A DNA stretch of 64,000 nt from Gigaspora rosea (Eukaryota > Glomeromycota > Glomeromycetes > Diversisporales > Gigasporaceae), in NCBI GenBank assembly GCA_003550325.1, contig QKWP01000229.1, forward strand, positions 95,603 to 159,602, given 5' to 3'. The stretch's first letter is position 1. The number at the start of each line of letters is the position of its first letter. Made by a program: the position numbers and the translations under genes. Shown here piece after piece: positions 10,876-22,529 of this stretch. The notes beneath the pieces were generated by a model. That model ran no database searches, was not told the origin of the DNA, and worked only from the letters and a program-made list of their open reading frames with translations.

Positions 10876-12127
10876 GTTTCCTGAAAGTTAGTTTCCTGCC
10901 AGCTCATTTTTTTGACACTATATCAGGACCCTGAAATATACATAGATAGGTCAGGTTAATTATATGGTTACTAAAAAATAAAAGATCTGCAGAAGAAACT
11001 TCAAAAATAAGCAAAAAAATTACTATAAATAGAAAAAATCAGCATAAAAAACCTCAAAAATAAGCAAACTCATACCTGACTTATCTATGTATATTTCGGG
11101 GTCCTACTATACCCCTGACAGAATGTTTCATCTACAGTATTTTTTGTTAACAGAATCTTTTCTTAACATACCATGTTTTCAATATTCCCTTTTCTTAATA
11201 GGACATATTTTCAAAAAGATATTTTACTAGCATGACATATTTCAGAAAGAATATTTTTCTGATATAACATGTTTCTGATATTTTTTTTGACAAGATCTTT
11301 TTCTGATTAGAAATTTCGTTTAAAAATAATTATTGAGTAGTTTCAAGAATAGTGATATATTTGTGCTTATAGTATTATATAATTAAGCACTTGGCCTAAA
11401 TTAAAGTTAGAGTTAGAGTTAGATTAGGATTAGGTGATAGTATAATTTAGGTCGAGTTATTAGTGCTAGTAAACAAATAATATAGTTGTATGATTTCATG
11501 TGATGTGATGATTACTAAGTTTATCATTCTTGTTAGAAAAAGTGATTCAATAAAACTTAGTGTCAGAGAAAAGTCAAATTAGAAATATATCATATCAGAT
11601 AAAAATTTTGTCAAAAATATGAAATGTCAAGAAAAGGGAATATCGAAAACATGATATGTCAAGGAAAGATTCTATCAACAAAAAGTAGGGTTGCATCAGT
11701 CTGGTTTGGTCCAGTCTGGTCCCTAAGAGGACCGTTATTATAGTGTTTATGGTCCCAGTCTAGTCTGGTCCTTTGGTCCCATAACAGTCCTTTAATGATT
11801 ATGTCAATTTTAATGCATAAGATTTTATTGGCCAAAAATAACAATTATTTACTGTCAGATATAAACAATCATCATATGATCTACATTACAACTGATCAAA
11901 AAATTTGATTGAGTGATACAAATATCACAGTTATGTTTACAAGAACCGGTCCCAGGACTGGTTCTTTAATAGTCCCACAGTCCTTATTGGTCCCAGTCCG
12001 GTCCCGATCCTGAACTGGTCTTTTTCAGGTCCGATGCATCCCTACAAAAAGTGCTATAGATAAAACATTTTGTCAAGAATATAGTATCAAAAAAATGAGC
12101 TGGCAGAGAACTAACTTTTGAGGAATC
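10876..12127. mobile_element. Long-TIR non-autonomous element, 1.25 kb
   Basis: The left end GGTTTCCTGAAAGTTAGTTT and following CTGCCAGCTCATTTTTTTGA pair with the right-end TCAAAAAAATGAGCTGGCAG. Looser matching (for example 'gaatattccc' near 11180 against 'gggaatatcg' near 11637) extends for several hundred bases from each end. There is no ORF. A hAT MITE (11686-12044) sits in the right arm. Confidence 0.7.
11686..12044. mobile_element. hAT-type MITE 'GGTCC' family, copy 1
   Basis: The ends TAGGGTTGCATCAGTC and 'ggtccgatgcatccctac' are inverted repeats. The flanks share CAAAAAG(T) on both sides, a 7-8 bp duplication. The arms are packed with GGTCC and GGTCCCAGTC words. A second copy, itself interrupted, is at 26468-27107. 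Confidence 0.8.
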
Positions 12128-12204
12128 ATACTATAATTCTTTGATTACCTGTTTGGAAATTTGATTACCTATTTACCTATTTGAAGCTTTAATTATTTGA
12201 TTAT

Positions 12205-12744
12205 ACCACAAACTATACCAAAATAAAAAATACATAAAAATACTAACTAAAAGAAAATTTTGAGCATAATACCTCTATATTTAGATATAATAAAAATAAA
12301 AATGAATGAATATAGATAACTTTTTTTTAGAATGGTTACTCAAGTTATGTTGCCATATAGTATTTATCTATTTTTTATTTTGGATTAGTCTAATTGTAAC
12401 AATATATTATGCACTTTATTTGTAACAACTATATTTATAACTCAAAATTTTACTAGTATAACTCCTGTTGTACTTTTAACAAAAAATAATTCCTTAAAAT
12501 TTTGTATTAATTTTGATTTTAATTCTAATTCTATTTTTAATTTTAACCCTAACTCTAATAATCTTATGGGTATTATGTAACAGGTTGTTACAAATAGAAT
12601 ATTTTTTTATTTTTATCATATCTATTTATCTAATTTATACTATGTTTATCAAAACAATCAATTTTAATATAAATTTACTAACTTTTTTCTTTTTTTTTTT
12701 ATCTTTATTTCATACTTTTACTTTTAATAAGTATTTGTTTGCTG
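12205..12744. other. AT-rich stretch; an open frame here is not a gene
   Basis: The 91-codon plus-strand frame 12513-12788 is almost entirely I, L, F, T and N from T-rich sequence and runs across the boundary of the hAT element at 12745, so I reject it as coding. Nothing else is recognised. Confidence 0.5.
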
Positions 12745-13645
12745 TAGTAATTCTGGCCGATCAAAATTTATCGGCTAGGCTAAGCTAATAAATTTTGATC
12801 GGCTTAGCTGGCTTAGCTGATTTTCTAATTAAACTATTAGCATGTGAATACTGACTATATAACTCATAGAACTTTATTAATTAATGTTGCATTTGCACAT
12901 GTGATAAATAAAAATGGCATGTAAATATGTGTGTACAATAAAATGTTTTTTGTAGAAAAAAAGTTTGCACATATGACAATTGCAATAATAAAAACATGAA
13001 TAAGAGAATTTATAATGGCCTGAGTGTTATTTTGATTTGCGAATTCGATCAAATGTTCATAAACATTACTTATTGTATGGGTCTTATGTAACAACCTGTA
13101 CTTTTTTCACTCATTTATTGGCACATGTTTAAAAAAAAAACCAAATCGGAACACTTTAATATAGATAAAAGTATGAAAGTATCCCGATTTAATTATTTTA
13201 TTGTTTTTATTGAGGTGTAGGTGATGCACAGGTTGTTCCCATACCATAATATAGGGATTGTATAAATAACTAAATTTGCATGGTTAACCTGTATTATATG
13301 GCCTTTGGCCATGCGACCTAGGTTAAATAGTGGTTAAATCGTGCAAATTTAGTTATTTTCTACAACATAGTATCATGTGCATTTAAACGCATTTAAATAT
13401 TACAATGTGCATCTTATAGTACTATTGTATGAGAATTGTTTAACCAAGCATCGCTTTAACAGGTTTTTTTTCAATTATAGTGCATAACGATCACTATAAA
13501 AAATGTCTTTTGTGTGTAATATGCATAAATTATATTTTCTATTTTTGGGGAAATAAAAATCGATTAGCTGATTTTGAAAAAATTGACCGGCTAAGCCAAA
13601 AATTTTTTGGCTTAGCCGACTTTGTCATATCAGCCAGAATCACTA
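12745..13645. mobile_element. hAT-type MITE, 901 bp, perfect 8-bp TSD
   Basis: The ends TAGTAATTCTGGCCGAT and ATCAGCCAGAATCACTA are inverted repeats, flanked by GTTTGCTG at 12737-12744 and 13646-13653. The subterminal regions carry repeated CGGCTTAGC words in both orientations. Around 13265-13358 there is a secondary imperfect palindrome (AATAACTAAATTTGCA and its complement). Confidence 0.85.
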
Positions 13646-14029
13646 GTTTGCTGTATTAAATTTAGTACAATTTACTAAATTTAGTACAATATACTAAATT
13701 TAATATAGTATTAAAAGTTAAATTTTGAAAAATTGGTATTAATAACTTTAAACTAAATTTATTCAATATATAATTCTATATTTATGTTTTATTTTAGCAT
13801 ATTTAAAAATCAATTTACTTATCAAAAGTTTTATTAATATATTTAAAAATTAGATTGCTACTAAAAGTGCAACCAAAAAAATACTAAATCATAAATAACA
13901 AAAAATCTATTTAATAAAATTTTGTTAAAATTTTTTTTTTTTTATTTATTAATATCAAGTACAGAAATAGGATAGTAAGTTACAATTATATCAGGATGAT
14001 ATATAAAGAAATACTATATTTAAAATTTC

Positions 14030-14112
14030 TAACTAATCATCTAATAATTCTATGCAATAGAGCAAGCCTATTACTTGCAGTCAGGGCTAACCATTAGATT
14101 GCTACAGAAAGA
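14030..14112 (-). mobile_element. Fragment of the tRNA-headed retroelement
   Basis: 'cttgcagtcagggctaacca' here matches 'ctagcagtcagggctaacca' inside copy D at 27836-27856, with the same strand orientation. Only part of the body is present, so this is a truncated minus-strand relic next to copy B. Confidence 0.5.
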
Positions 14113-14325
14113 AGATGTGACATTTCATTTCATGCTTTTCTATTTTAAACTAAAAGGTTAAATTTTTAGTTTAAGAAGGCTAGAGGAAACCAATGTTAAA
14201 TTTTTAATAAAGTTGTAAAGTAATTTTTCTGATTCTGTTTATATATAAAAAGTTATAAATAATTTAAATTCACTAAATTTTTACTATATTTTTACTATGT
14301 TTTACTATATAAAATTTATGAAAAA

Positions 14326-15340
14326 GGGTGTGATGATTTAGAGAAGTTGGTAAGTTGTCACCCCCAAGTAGCAGATCTAGAGTTCAAATCTACTGGTAAT
14401 GCTTTGAAAAATTAGATCTGTGTTTTAGTAACTGCTTCTTATCGATTGGTTGGATATATTATATATAGCTTTAGTATACCATTTTGAATAAAAGCTTTTG
14501 GGCATAGTTGTATATTATTATACAAATAAATTCAAGGAACCAGAGAAACAAAAACCTGTTTGGCAAATTTTAAGTAAGGAGGTAGCAAAGATCTTTAACA
14601 GTGCTACCAAAACTGGAGTATCAGAAACTAGAGCTAGAGAACTGGATAACAGAGATGAGGGTTCAACAATCTGGTTGCCAGAATTGCACCAAAGGAAAAG
14701 AACCTATATATAGAAGTAGGAACCAAAAAAAGAAAACTATAGCATTTAAGCTGAGTAAATTAATCCTTCTGAACTAACTGGATTGAAGTTTGGAATATAT
14801 TAGTATAAGGACCAGTAGAATGGTAGAAGTGGGTACTAGGGTTGGAGCGAACCTTACAAGGGCAGAAGTAGGTAATAGTAGTGGTTTAAGATATCCCTGA
14901 CTGTAAGTGTAAGCCTCAGTAAATGTATAAGTTACCAAAAAGTAGATAATATCTGTGTGGGACAAGGAATGCTTTACCAAGTATTTTGTAAAGATAAAGT
15001 AGTCCTAAGGAATATTCATTAACAGTATCCAGAACTGATCACGACTAACTAATGTAATGGAAGACTGTACCGGTGAAACAAGTAAAATTGGCAGAAAAAA
15101 CTTAGACCAGAGGATTTAAATAGACAATCCTTTAGTTGGATTGCAGATATGGTAGCTAGTGTAGAACCTTCAGGCAGACTACTTAAATTAGACAACCAAA
15201 AGTTGTACATGTGGCTAGTTGTATTCTCATCATTGTAACAAACGTTAGGGTACCAAAGAGGACCTCTTAATTTACAGGCTTGAATAAAAGACTTATTACC
15301 CAATTCAGAAACTTTAATATAAAAAAAATAATAAAAAAAT
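14326..15340 (+). mobile_element. tRNA-headed SINE-like retroelement, copy B
   Basis: The head 'gggtgtgatgatttagagaa' carries a box A-like TTAGAGAAGTTGG and a box B-like 'tagagttcaaatct'. The body aligns with copies A, C and D (shared CCTTACAAGGGCAGAAGTAG and 'gtggctagttgta'), 'gaataaaagac' gives an AATAAA signal, and the end is A-rich. The flanks AAAATTTATGAAAA (14311-14324) and 'aaaatatatgaaaa' (15341-15354) differ at one base, an old 14-bp duplication. A 71-codon frame at 14498-14713 lies in a segment that is also open in copy D. Confidence 0.75.
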
Positions 15341-15354
15341 AAAATATATGAAAA

Positions 15355-16311
15355 GACTAACTATTTTTAGATATATAGTATGTCACTTTAAAACAGTTTT
15401 ATTTAAGCTATTTAAAAAATTATTATTTTTTTTTAATTATACCAAAATCAAAATTGGATCCAAAACTATCTTTTTTTTAATTTTATTACAAGTTTTTAAT
15501 ACTATAATTTTTTCAATACTGTACTAAATTTAGTATGACAAATTTTAGAACAATGCAGAAAGTTTAAGAGTAAGCTATACAAAATTTTAATTAATAAATA
15601 TTGCTGAAATTGTACAAAAAGATAGTTCTAATATTCAAATATATTTTGGCAAAACTTGAATAAATTTGGTTAAATAATTAATTCAAAATTAATTTTTTTG
15701 TATGTACAAATTTAGTACAATAGCCAAACGGGTATCTATTAATTTTACTTGTTATTTTTATTACTTTTTTCCTTTTATTACTTATACTTTTTACTTTTGT
15801 TACTTTTTTTATTATTAGTTCAGTACTGAACAGCAAGAAACATTCACTTTTTAAATATAAATATAAAAATGCTTATAACTCATAGACAAATGACTTTAAA
15901 AAAATCTATCTGTCTTGCAGATTTGATGCTTTTAGTCTAAGACAGATTTAAAAAGTTATTAGAGCCTAAGTTACTATATAATCAAAAATTTGGTATTTAA
16001 TTTATAAAAAAATTGTTTTTATAAATTTTTAACAATTAGAATCTTGTTGTACAAAAAATAACCAATCAGATTTGAGTATAAATCACAAAAATTAACACTT
16101 TTAAAAAAAAATAGCTATTTCTTGCTATCTGATACTATATATTTTTTACTTTTTCACTTTTCTATAAATATTTGCTTGTTTAAAAACAAACCTATTTTTA
16201 TTTGTAAAAGTTGTTTAAGTTGTTTTAAGTTTATGGTGAGTATGAAGTATTTGATCTTGTAGCTTTAAGTTTATTAATAATAAATATATATATATACATA
16301 CTAGTGATATC
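15355..16311. other. AT-rich stretch without recognised features
   Basis: No exons or paired terminal repeats are evident, only AT-rich sequence with the dispersed words 'ttagtacaa' and 'aaatttagta'. Confidence 0.4.
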
Positions 16312-16580
16312 CAGAGTTGTTAATTTACTATAATTTTAATTTTTTTTAGTAAATTTACTAGACTATTTGGTAAATTACAGGCAAATTACCTTTAGTTATT
16401 TTTAAGAAGGTCAGTATAATATAAAATCACATAATTTAGTAGTTAAAAAATTTTTTAGCTAATCAAATTATATAGACAAACTTAATTTTAAGTATATAAA
16501 AGTAAATTTACTGCACTTTAGTAAATTACCTGGTAAATTACTATAATTTACCAATGGTAATTTACTATCTAACAACTCTG
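16312..16580. mobile_element. hAT-type MITE, 269 bp
   Basis: CAGAGTTGTTAATTTACTA at the left mirrors 'taatttactatctaacaact' plus CTG at the right, beginning with the hAT YARNG pattern CAGAG. The flanks 'gtgatatc' and 'gtgctatt' match at 6 of 8 positions, a decayed duplication. The interior is made of GTAAATTAC/GTAATTTAC palindromic words. Confidence 0.7.
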
Positions 16581-16982
16581 GTGCTATTTATTCTAGAACC
16601 AATATTACGCCAAGCGACAATTTACTAAAATATACTAACAACTAGTGTTTTATTTGGATATTGGGCCATGTTCATATTCAGCATGTTTAGTATTGTTAGT
16701 TGAAATATACTATTTAGTAAAATATTTAGACACTTAAATATCTAAATATATTTTGACATCACATTATTTTTTGTTAACATGTCGAAATTCTAAATTTGAC
16801 TAAATGTCTAAATACAAATATTATATGACTAAATACCTAATACCTGATAAAATAAATATTATATAACTAAATGTCTAAATTAATAAATAATATGACTAAA
16901 TGTCTAAATTAATAAATATTATATGACTAAATGTCTAAATTAATAAATATTATATGTCTAAATGTCTAAATTAATAAATATT

Positions 16983-17208
16983 GTCGGGGATAATGCTAAA
17001 ATCAGATAATGCTGAAAATTGGGGTCTCGATTTGAAACTATAAGCCCTGCTAAAATCTACATATACTCTTTAAATATCAAATCTACACCCAAACCTTACC
17101 CTAACCTTATAAGACAAAGACGAAAAAAATATCTCAAAAAAATCTTAAAATTTCATATCAAAATAAATCGAAATTTCAGAATCATCTGATTTCAGCATTA
17201 TCACCGAC
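16983..17208. mobile_element. 226-bp MITE with GTCGG(G/T)GATAATGC ends
   Basis: GTCGGGGATAATGCTAAAAT and 'atttcagcattatcaccgac' are inverted repeats extending about 28 bp. AAATATT flanks it at 16976-16982 and 17209-17215, a 7-bp direct repeat. The superfamily is not clear. It interrupts the tandem repeats of the surrounding element. Confidence 0.75.
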
Positions 17209-17421
17209 AAATATTATATAACTAAATATTGAAATAAATAATAATGACTAAATGTCTAAATGCTTGATCTATATAAATTATAACTAAATAACTAAATGCT
17301 TAACAATTAAATAAATGTCAATGCTTGATGAAATAAATATTATGTATATATATGACCAAATGTATAAATATAGATATAGACAGATATTTTGATGATATTT
17401 CAACATTTCAACACTATTTAG

Positions 17422-17942
17422 CAGTGTTGGCATTTATTGGAATTGGAATATTTATCCAATTGGAACTAGTCCAAAATATTCCAATAAAAATTTGGACCGG
17501 GGGATCAGGGTCCATTAAAATTAGCCAATTAGATTTCCATCACGTGGTACAATTTTATTGGACAAAATTAGTAATGCAATATTTTGATACCGAGATAAAC
17601 AAGACCGACAAACTGCATATTGATTACATAAATTTGCTATTTGGTCTAATAAGAAAATATGGTATAAAAATATGTATTTTTTACCCATATTGATATTACT
17701 GTATTAATATGATTGAAGTAATGATACATAAAAAATTTTTTTAAATATTTAAAATTGAATAAATTGAAATTGGACTGGAATTGGACTGGAATTGGACTAT
17801 ATCCAATAAATAAATAATAAAATTTGAATATTGTCCAATGCCAATGGTCTCAATATGTATTGGAATTTTTTGGACTAGTCCGAATTCCAATAGTCCAATA
17901 ATTCAATAAAATTTTATTGATCATTGTCCAATGCCAACACTG
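17422..17942. mobile_element. hAT-type MITE, 521 bp, perfect 8-bp TSD
   Basis: CAGTGTTGGCATTTATTGG at the left pairs with 'caatgccaacactg' at the right. CTATTTAG is exactly duplicated at 17414-17421 and 17943-17950. The interior has repeated ATTGGAATTGGA and 'tccaatgccaa' words. The 113-codon frame at 17352-17693 crosses the left boundary and is not a gene. Confidence 0.85.
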
Positions 17943-18599
17943 CTATTTAGATAGACATTTCAACACTATTTAGACATTTAGATACTATTTAGACATTTCA
18001 ATACTATTTAAACATTTCAGCACTATTTAGGCATTTTGATATTAATTTAGTATTTTGAAAATTTTAACACTATTTAAACATTTTGACACTATTTAGGTAT
18101 TTCAACACTATTAGGCATTTCGACATTAATTTAGTATTTTGATATTAATTTAAAATTTTGACATTAATTTAGAATTTTTGACATGCTAAATATCTAAAGT
18201 CGAATATTTCTATATAGCTCAAAACAATTTCGACTAACAATACTAAGCATGTTCTAAATCATAAAGCAAGTGGTTTTATTTTGACACAGATAAAGTTTAC
18301 AATAAATATCATGTGACAGTTCATTAAGAATAGGATAATTTTAGTAATATTCTATTCATCTCATTGAGACAAATCAAATGGTACCAAAATTCTCCAATTT
18401 TAATCACTATATCACACATTAAAGGTTGTCTAAAAAATATGGTACTAATTTGATATAATTTTGCAATTAATATCATGATCAGAATCGAATAATTTAGTAC
18501 CGCTTCATCAGCATATAAAATCTAATCCCAAAAGTATGTGAATCTTGTGCACATTTTTATACATAATTTATGTAAACAATTTTAAAAATTTATGCACTA

Positions 18600-19291
18600 A
18601 TGGGTGTGACGACCTAGAGAAGTGGCCAGGTTGTTACCCCCCAAGCGGCAGGTCGACAGTTCAAATCCCACTGGCGACGATAACGAAAATTAGGCCTGTG
18701 TTACGGTAACTGTGGCTTAACATTGGTTGGGTGAAAAACCTGTAACCTTGGTTTCACCATCTTGAATAGAAGCTCTTGGGCACAATAAGTGTTTGTTACA
18801 CTGAAAAAATCCAAGGAACCGGAAAAACAGAAACCCGTTTGGGAAGACCCGAGTAAGGAGGTAGATTAGGATCTCCGACGGTGCTACCATAAATAAGGTC
18901 GGTACTGGGATCCGAACGAACCTTACAAGGGCAAGGGACTTACCTCGTGATTCGAATATCGGACCGTGTGGTACTGAAAATCCAGGGGCATAAAACGACG
19001 AAATGGGACGAAGTTGCTCGACTGGTACTGGATGCCTGCGGGGTAAATTAGCCCTAAGGCTGTTTGTGTAAGTTAATTGGTGGATTCGTATATTTAGATC
19101 AGAGGGTTTTGAATAGGCAATACCCGTAGCGGGTTGCAGGTATAGCAGCTAGTGTAGAACCTGTGGGCGGACTACTTAAATTAGGCACCAAAAGTGCACG
19201 TGTGGCTAGTTGTACCCTCGTCTTTGTACACAACCATTAATTAATAAAGTGGCCCAATAAGCCGAGCAAGGCTACAGTCTAAACGTAAAAA
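18600..19291 (+). mobile_element. tRNA-headed SINE-like retroelement, copy C (best preserved)
   Basis: 'gggtgtgacgacctagagaa' opens a tRNA-like head with box A 'tagagaagtggccagg' (18613) and box B 'gacagttcaaatccc' (about 18655). The 692-bp element is shorter than its relatives (about 1.0 kb), lacking part of the middle. It ends in an A run, and AAAAATTTATGCACTA is repeated exactly at 18584-18599 and 19292-19307, a 16-bp duplication. 'ttaataaagtggcc' provides an AATAAA signal. The exact duplication makes this the youngest of the four copies. Confidence 0.85.
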
Positions 19292-19335
19292 AAAAATTTA
19301 TGCACTATATGGCTTTGCTATATAATTAAATCATA

Positions 19336-19677
19336 TGGAGTGCTCCGTATTAAAAGGGCCCATTTTTACAATTTTTTGAAAAATGAGTTTTTATCAAATT
19401 CATGTAAATTTTGACATGACTGATATTTTTCAATTATTAATGAAAGTCGATTTGCATAATAAAAAATCAAGATAATGTAAAAAGAAAAATTACATGAGGC
19501 TGCGTAGAGCCAACACGTCACGAGATTATCCGATAGTCACATGCCGTCTTTAACCAATCAAAATAGTGAAATTTAATTAATCCCGGATCAGTCCGAAAAT
19601 CAAAACAAGTGGTTAAGCTCGATTATCTCAAAATGAGATAAATGTAAAAATGGGCCCTTTTAATACGGAGCACTCCA
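19336..19677. mobile_element. TA-flanked Stowaway-like MITE, 342 bp
   Basis: TGGAGTGCTCCGTATTAAAA plus GGGCCCATTTTTACA is mirrored perfectly for about 35 bp at the right end. TA lies on both sides (19334-19335, 19678-19679). The near-perfect termini suggest recent mobility. No coding content. Confidence 0.85.
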
Positions 19678-19741
19678 TATGGATAAATCTGAATATATAT
19701 ACAAGCACAGTGTGCTCTATGTGCACATTTTTTTGCTTGAT

Positions 19742-19800
19742 TATGCGAAAAAATAGCAAATTATGCGCATAATATCGCATCGCATAATCCTGGACACCCT
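19742..19800. mobile_element. Solo hAT MITE end
   Basis: 'cgcataatcctggacaccct' plus A, with upstream 'ttatgcgcataata', matches the right end of the MITE at 7949-8817 (ATAATCCTGAACACCCTA). I could not find a paired left end. Confidence 0.5.
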
Positions 19801-20660
19801 ACATTCAATTCGTCTCGATGAGACGAATCGAAAGATACCAAAATCATGTGAATCTGATCACTGGTTCATATCATATCATCGTGCGTCAAATTAGGAACTG
19901 CGTCAAAATAGGGACACTTACTTTATGTTTATAATGCCCATGATTTGAGGCCCAAATTAATTACTATACAGGTGCTACTTCATATTATAATTTGGGGCAA
20001 TTTACAAAATTCTCGTCCAGGACGATAATCGGGACGATTCCAATCAAGGGTATAGATGGACATTGGAGATGGACATTAATTGGACATGGACATGGACGGT
20101 CCAAATGCCCATGTTCATTGACAATACTGCCAACAAACTAATCAGATGCCAACCCTATTGTCTATGAACTGTCGATGAAGTGAGCAGAACGGTTTCCGGG
20201 ATCGCCCTGATTAAGTTATATGGGTTATATGGGTATGATCTCTAACCAATCATGTGAAGTAATTCTGTTAATCTATACATTTTTATACGTAATAAATAAT
20301 GTCAAATGCAGTGTAAGACGTTATTCTTTTGCCTTATTACCAAAGAAGGGAACATGCTTCTGGAAAAAATATCTCGAGTACCGCCTGCACATCAAGGTTA
20401 TTTAAAAACTTATTACTCATAGTAGTTAACTTCGTTTGTCAAGTCTTTAAAGCTCATACACGTACATAATATGAAAGCTTCTTAAAAAATGATACGTTCA
20501 AAAATTATTGGTAAGTCTAGCCACCCTCCCTTGTTTCAAATTCCAACATATTCAGATCTATTCCACAAAAAAAGAATTAGACTGTATAATTTGAATAAAT
20601 ATTACCCTTTGCAATGTTGAGTACTATAAACTTTGAGCATTTTACAAACAAAATCATTTT
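19801..20660. other. Intergenic region upstream of the Kelch gene
   Basis: 'attcgtctcgatgagacgaa' at 19805 followed by 'gataccaaaatc' is a solo arm of the CGTCTC foldback family; a related arm lies near 18355. GGACATGGACATGGAC (around 20080) is a short tandem. The rest, up to the ATG at 20664, has no recognisable exon and presumably holds the Kelch promoter, with no specific element I can name. Confidence 0.4.
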
Positions 20661-20663
20661 AGC

Positions 20664-22529
20664 ATGTTAAATCACAACATTTACAGTATTTACAAACTCC
20701 ATTTAACAGGTTTTGTGATTCTTTTCTTTAGCTTTTTCTGTTTTGAAAACGCTGGAACGTTCATTCCAGAAGCTCGATATGCTCATAGTGCTACTTTAGT
20801 TGATAATAAACTTTATTTTTTTGGTGGACAAATCTCTGAAATAAATCAAGGGCAAGAACTTATCCATATTTATGATCAATTATTTTACCTTGATGTTTCG
20901 AGTTCCTTCAACATTGAATCTCCATCATGGACCGATCTTACAGCTTCTAAACGTGTTCCTGTGAGAAGTTCATGGTCGACATCATCGGTTGGCTTTGGAA
21001 TACAATCATCTAATAATCACGATAAATCAACTATTTATCTAATCGGCGGTTTGATGTATCTCATTAATCAAAACGCCTTAGTTACAGACGTAATTTATGC
21101 GTTTGATACCAAATCTCAACAATGGGTGCTACCGGTGATTAATGGTACGGGACCAAATAGACGACGAGGAGTTCAAGCTGTTTCCGATAATACTGGAAAA
21201 ATTTATTATTTTGGTGGAAACTCCGATTATATTACTACAGGATCTCCAACAGCAAATGTAACTCGTTATAATACTTTGAACATTTTGGATACTGCTCAAT
21301 TATCTTGGTCGATTGGATCAACAATCGATGCTCCTTCGCCACGTGTAGGTTATAGCGCAACTCTTTTCATAAATTTGATTATTTTTATTGGTGGAAAAGA
21401 GAATAGTTACGACGGTCGACCTTTTAGCCTCGTGAATATAAGTCAGGTAATATTTCTCAATTTATTCAAATCTATATAAAATCCTTTATAAACAGTGTGA
21501 TAAAATAAATATTTACAGATTCCAGTGTACGATACTCAATCCTCAAAATGGTATTTAACGGTATGTATTTTTTCATGAAATGATATCAATTAAATATTTT
21601 CAAATTTTCATACTTTACTATCAGACTGTTGGAGGTGCAAACGTAAGCAATCGTCACTCTCATTCTGCAATTTTAGGTATTAATTTTTTTTATGAATGTA
21701 ATTATATTTATATGTATATTCAACATTCTAAATTATTCATTGCTTTTAAAAAGCTCAAAACAATCTCATAATAATATACGGCGGCGTAAGTGAAGGTGAC
21801 GTTCCAGCACCACAACAGTTAATAGCCCTTAACATAACTTCATCACCATATCAATGGATTGTACCAACAACATCTCGTCTTTCACTTTACGCGATGCCTC
21901 CACCTCTATCACTACATTCTGCGACATCGGTTGGGAAATATATGATTATTGCTTTTGGTATTGAACTTATTATTAAATTATTCGTTTAATTATGTTTCAA
22001 ATTTTTGAATTACTTGGTTAAATTACTTTATTAATCAAATTTTGTTTACATTAGGAAACATAACAAATATTACAAGAAGTGCAAGCTTGAGTATTTATTT
22101 ACTTGACACTACCAATTGGACTTGGGTTACTACCTTTCAACCTTCTAATCCTATTAATCCTGTCAACATAGGTAATAACTTAATTTTATTGTCTCATATT
22201 TAAAGATTTGTGAATATTAAATGATTAATCTTTCTAAAAAAATTTAACAAAAATCAGCTGTAATAGGTGCAATCTTAGGAATTACACTTTTCATCTTAAT
22301 TATTATAGCATTCATAGTGTTATTCATAAAGTTACGCAGAAGAAATTCACCAAACTTCCCACCTATTAAAACCTCTACACCGTCAAGTTCCAGAAATTCA
22401 ATATCTAATCAATTTCCGAATCCTCAAGAAATCATACCTGAATCTTATGACGTTAGAACGACATATACCAGACCTAGATCTAAGCCTAATCCTCTGTTGA
22501 AACCTTATTCTACTTTAGCAAATACATGA
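20664..22529 (+). CDS. Kelch-repeat type I membrane protein, 6 exons
   Basis: Exons 20664-21446, 21519-21560, 21625-21676, 21754-21957, 22055-22171 and 22258-22529 join in frame across five small GT-AG introns to give 489 residues. Residues about 14-30 (LTGFVILFFSFFCFENA) form a signal peptide core. Six Kelch blades follow, each ending in the hydrophobic-GG signature: RYAHSATLVDNKLYFFGG (38-55), STIYLIGG, GKIYYFGG, GYSATLFINLIIFIGG, HSHSAILGAQNNLIIIYGG and HSATSVGKYMIIAFG. NXS/T sites are frequent in this presumed extracellular propeller. Residues 401-423 (VIGAILGITLFILIIIAFIV) form one transmembrane helix, then KLRRR and a 60-residue S/P-rich cytoplasmic tail. Kelch propellers bind proteins or sugars; a surface receptor-like role is inferred, and no ligand can be named. 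The ATG chosen gives the only signal peptide. Confidence 0.9.

Larger units (their letters stand above)
10745..12205. repeat. TTTGATTACCTATTTGAAGC minisatellite split by a TIR element
   Basis: Units like TTTGATTACCTATTTGAAGC occur at 10750-10865 and again at 12135-12190, immediately on either side of the element at 10876-12127, showing that the element inserted into an existing array. Confidence 0.65.
16678..18253. mobile_element. TIR element with CTAAATGTC tandem-repeat arms, 1.6 kb
   Basis: 'catgtttagtattgttagtt' at the left pairs with 'gactaacaatactaagcatg' at the right. The left arm holds units such as 'atgactaaatgtctaaatta' (16868-16982, 17209-17345) and the right arm holds 'cactatttagacatttcaac' units (17943-18100). 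Two younger elements are nested in it, at 16983-17208 and 17422-17942. No transposase frame remains. Confidence 0.7.

Noticed and set aside
17352-17693. 113-codon plus-strand frame
   Set aside because: It crosses the left boundary of the hAT MITE 17422-17942, so its second half is transposon sequence; no domain is visible.
18601-18680. A functional tRNA gene
   Set aside because: Box A and B are present but the acceptor stem does not close and the sequence continues into a repeated 0.7-kb body with an A tail, so it is the head of a retroelement.
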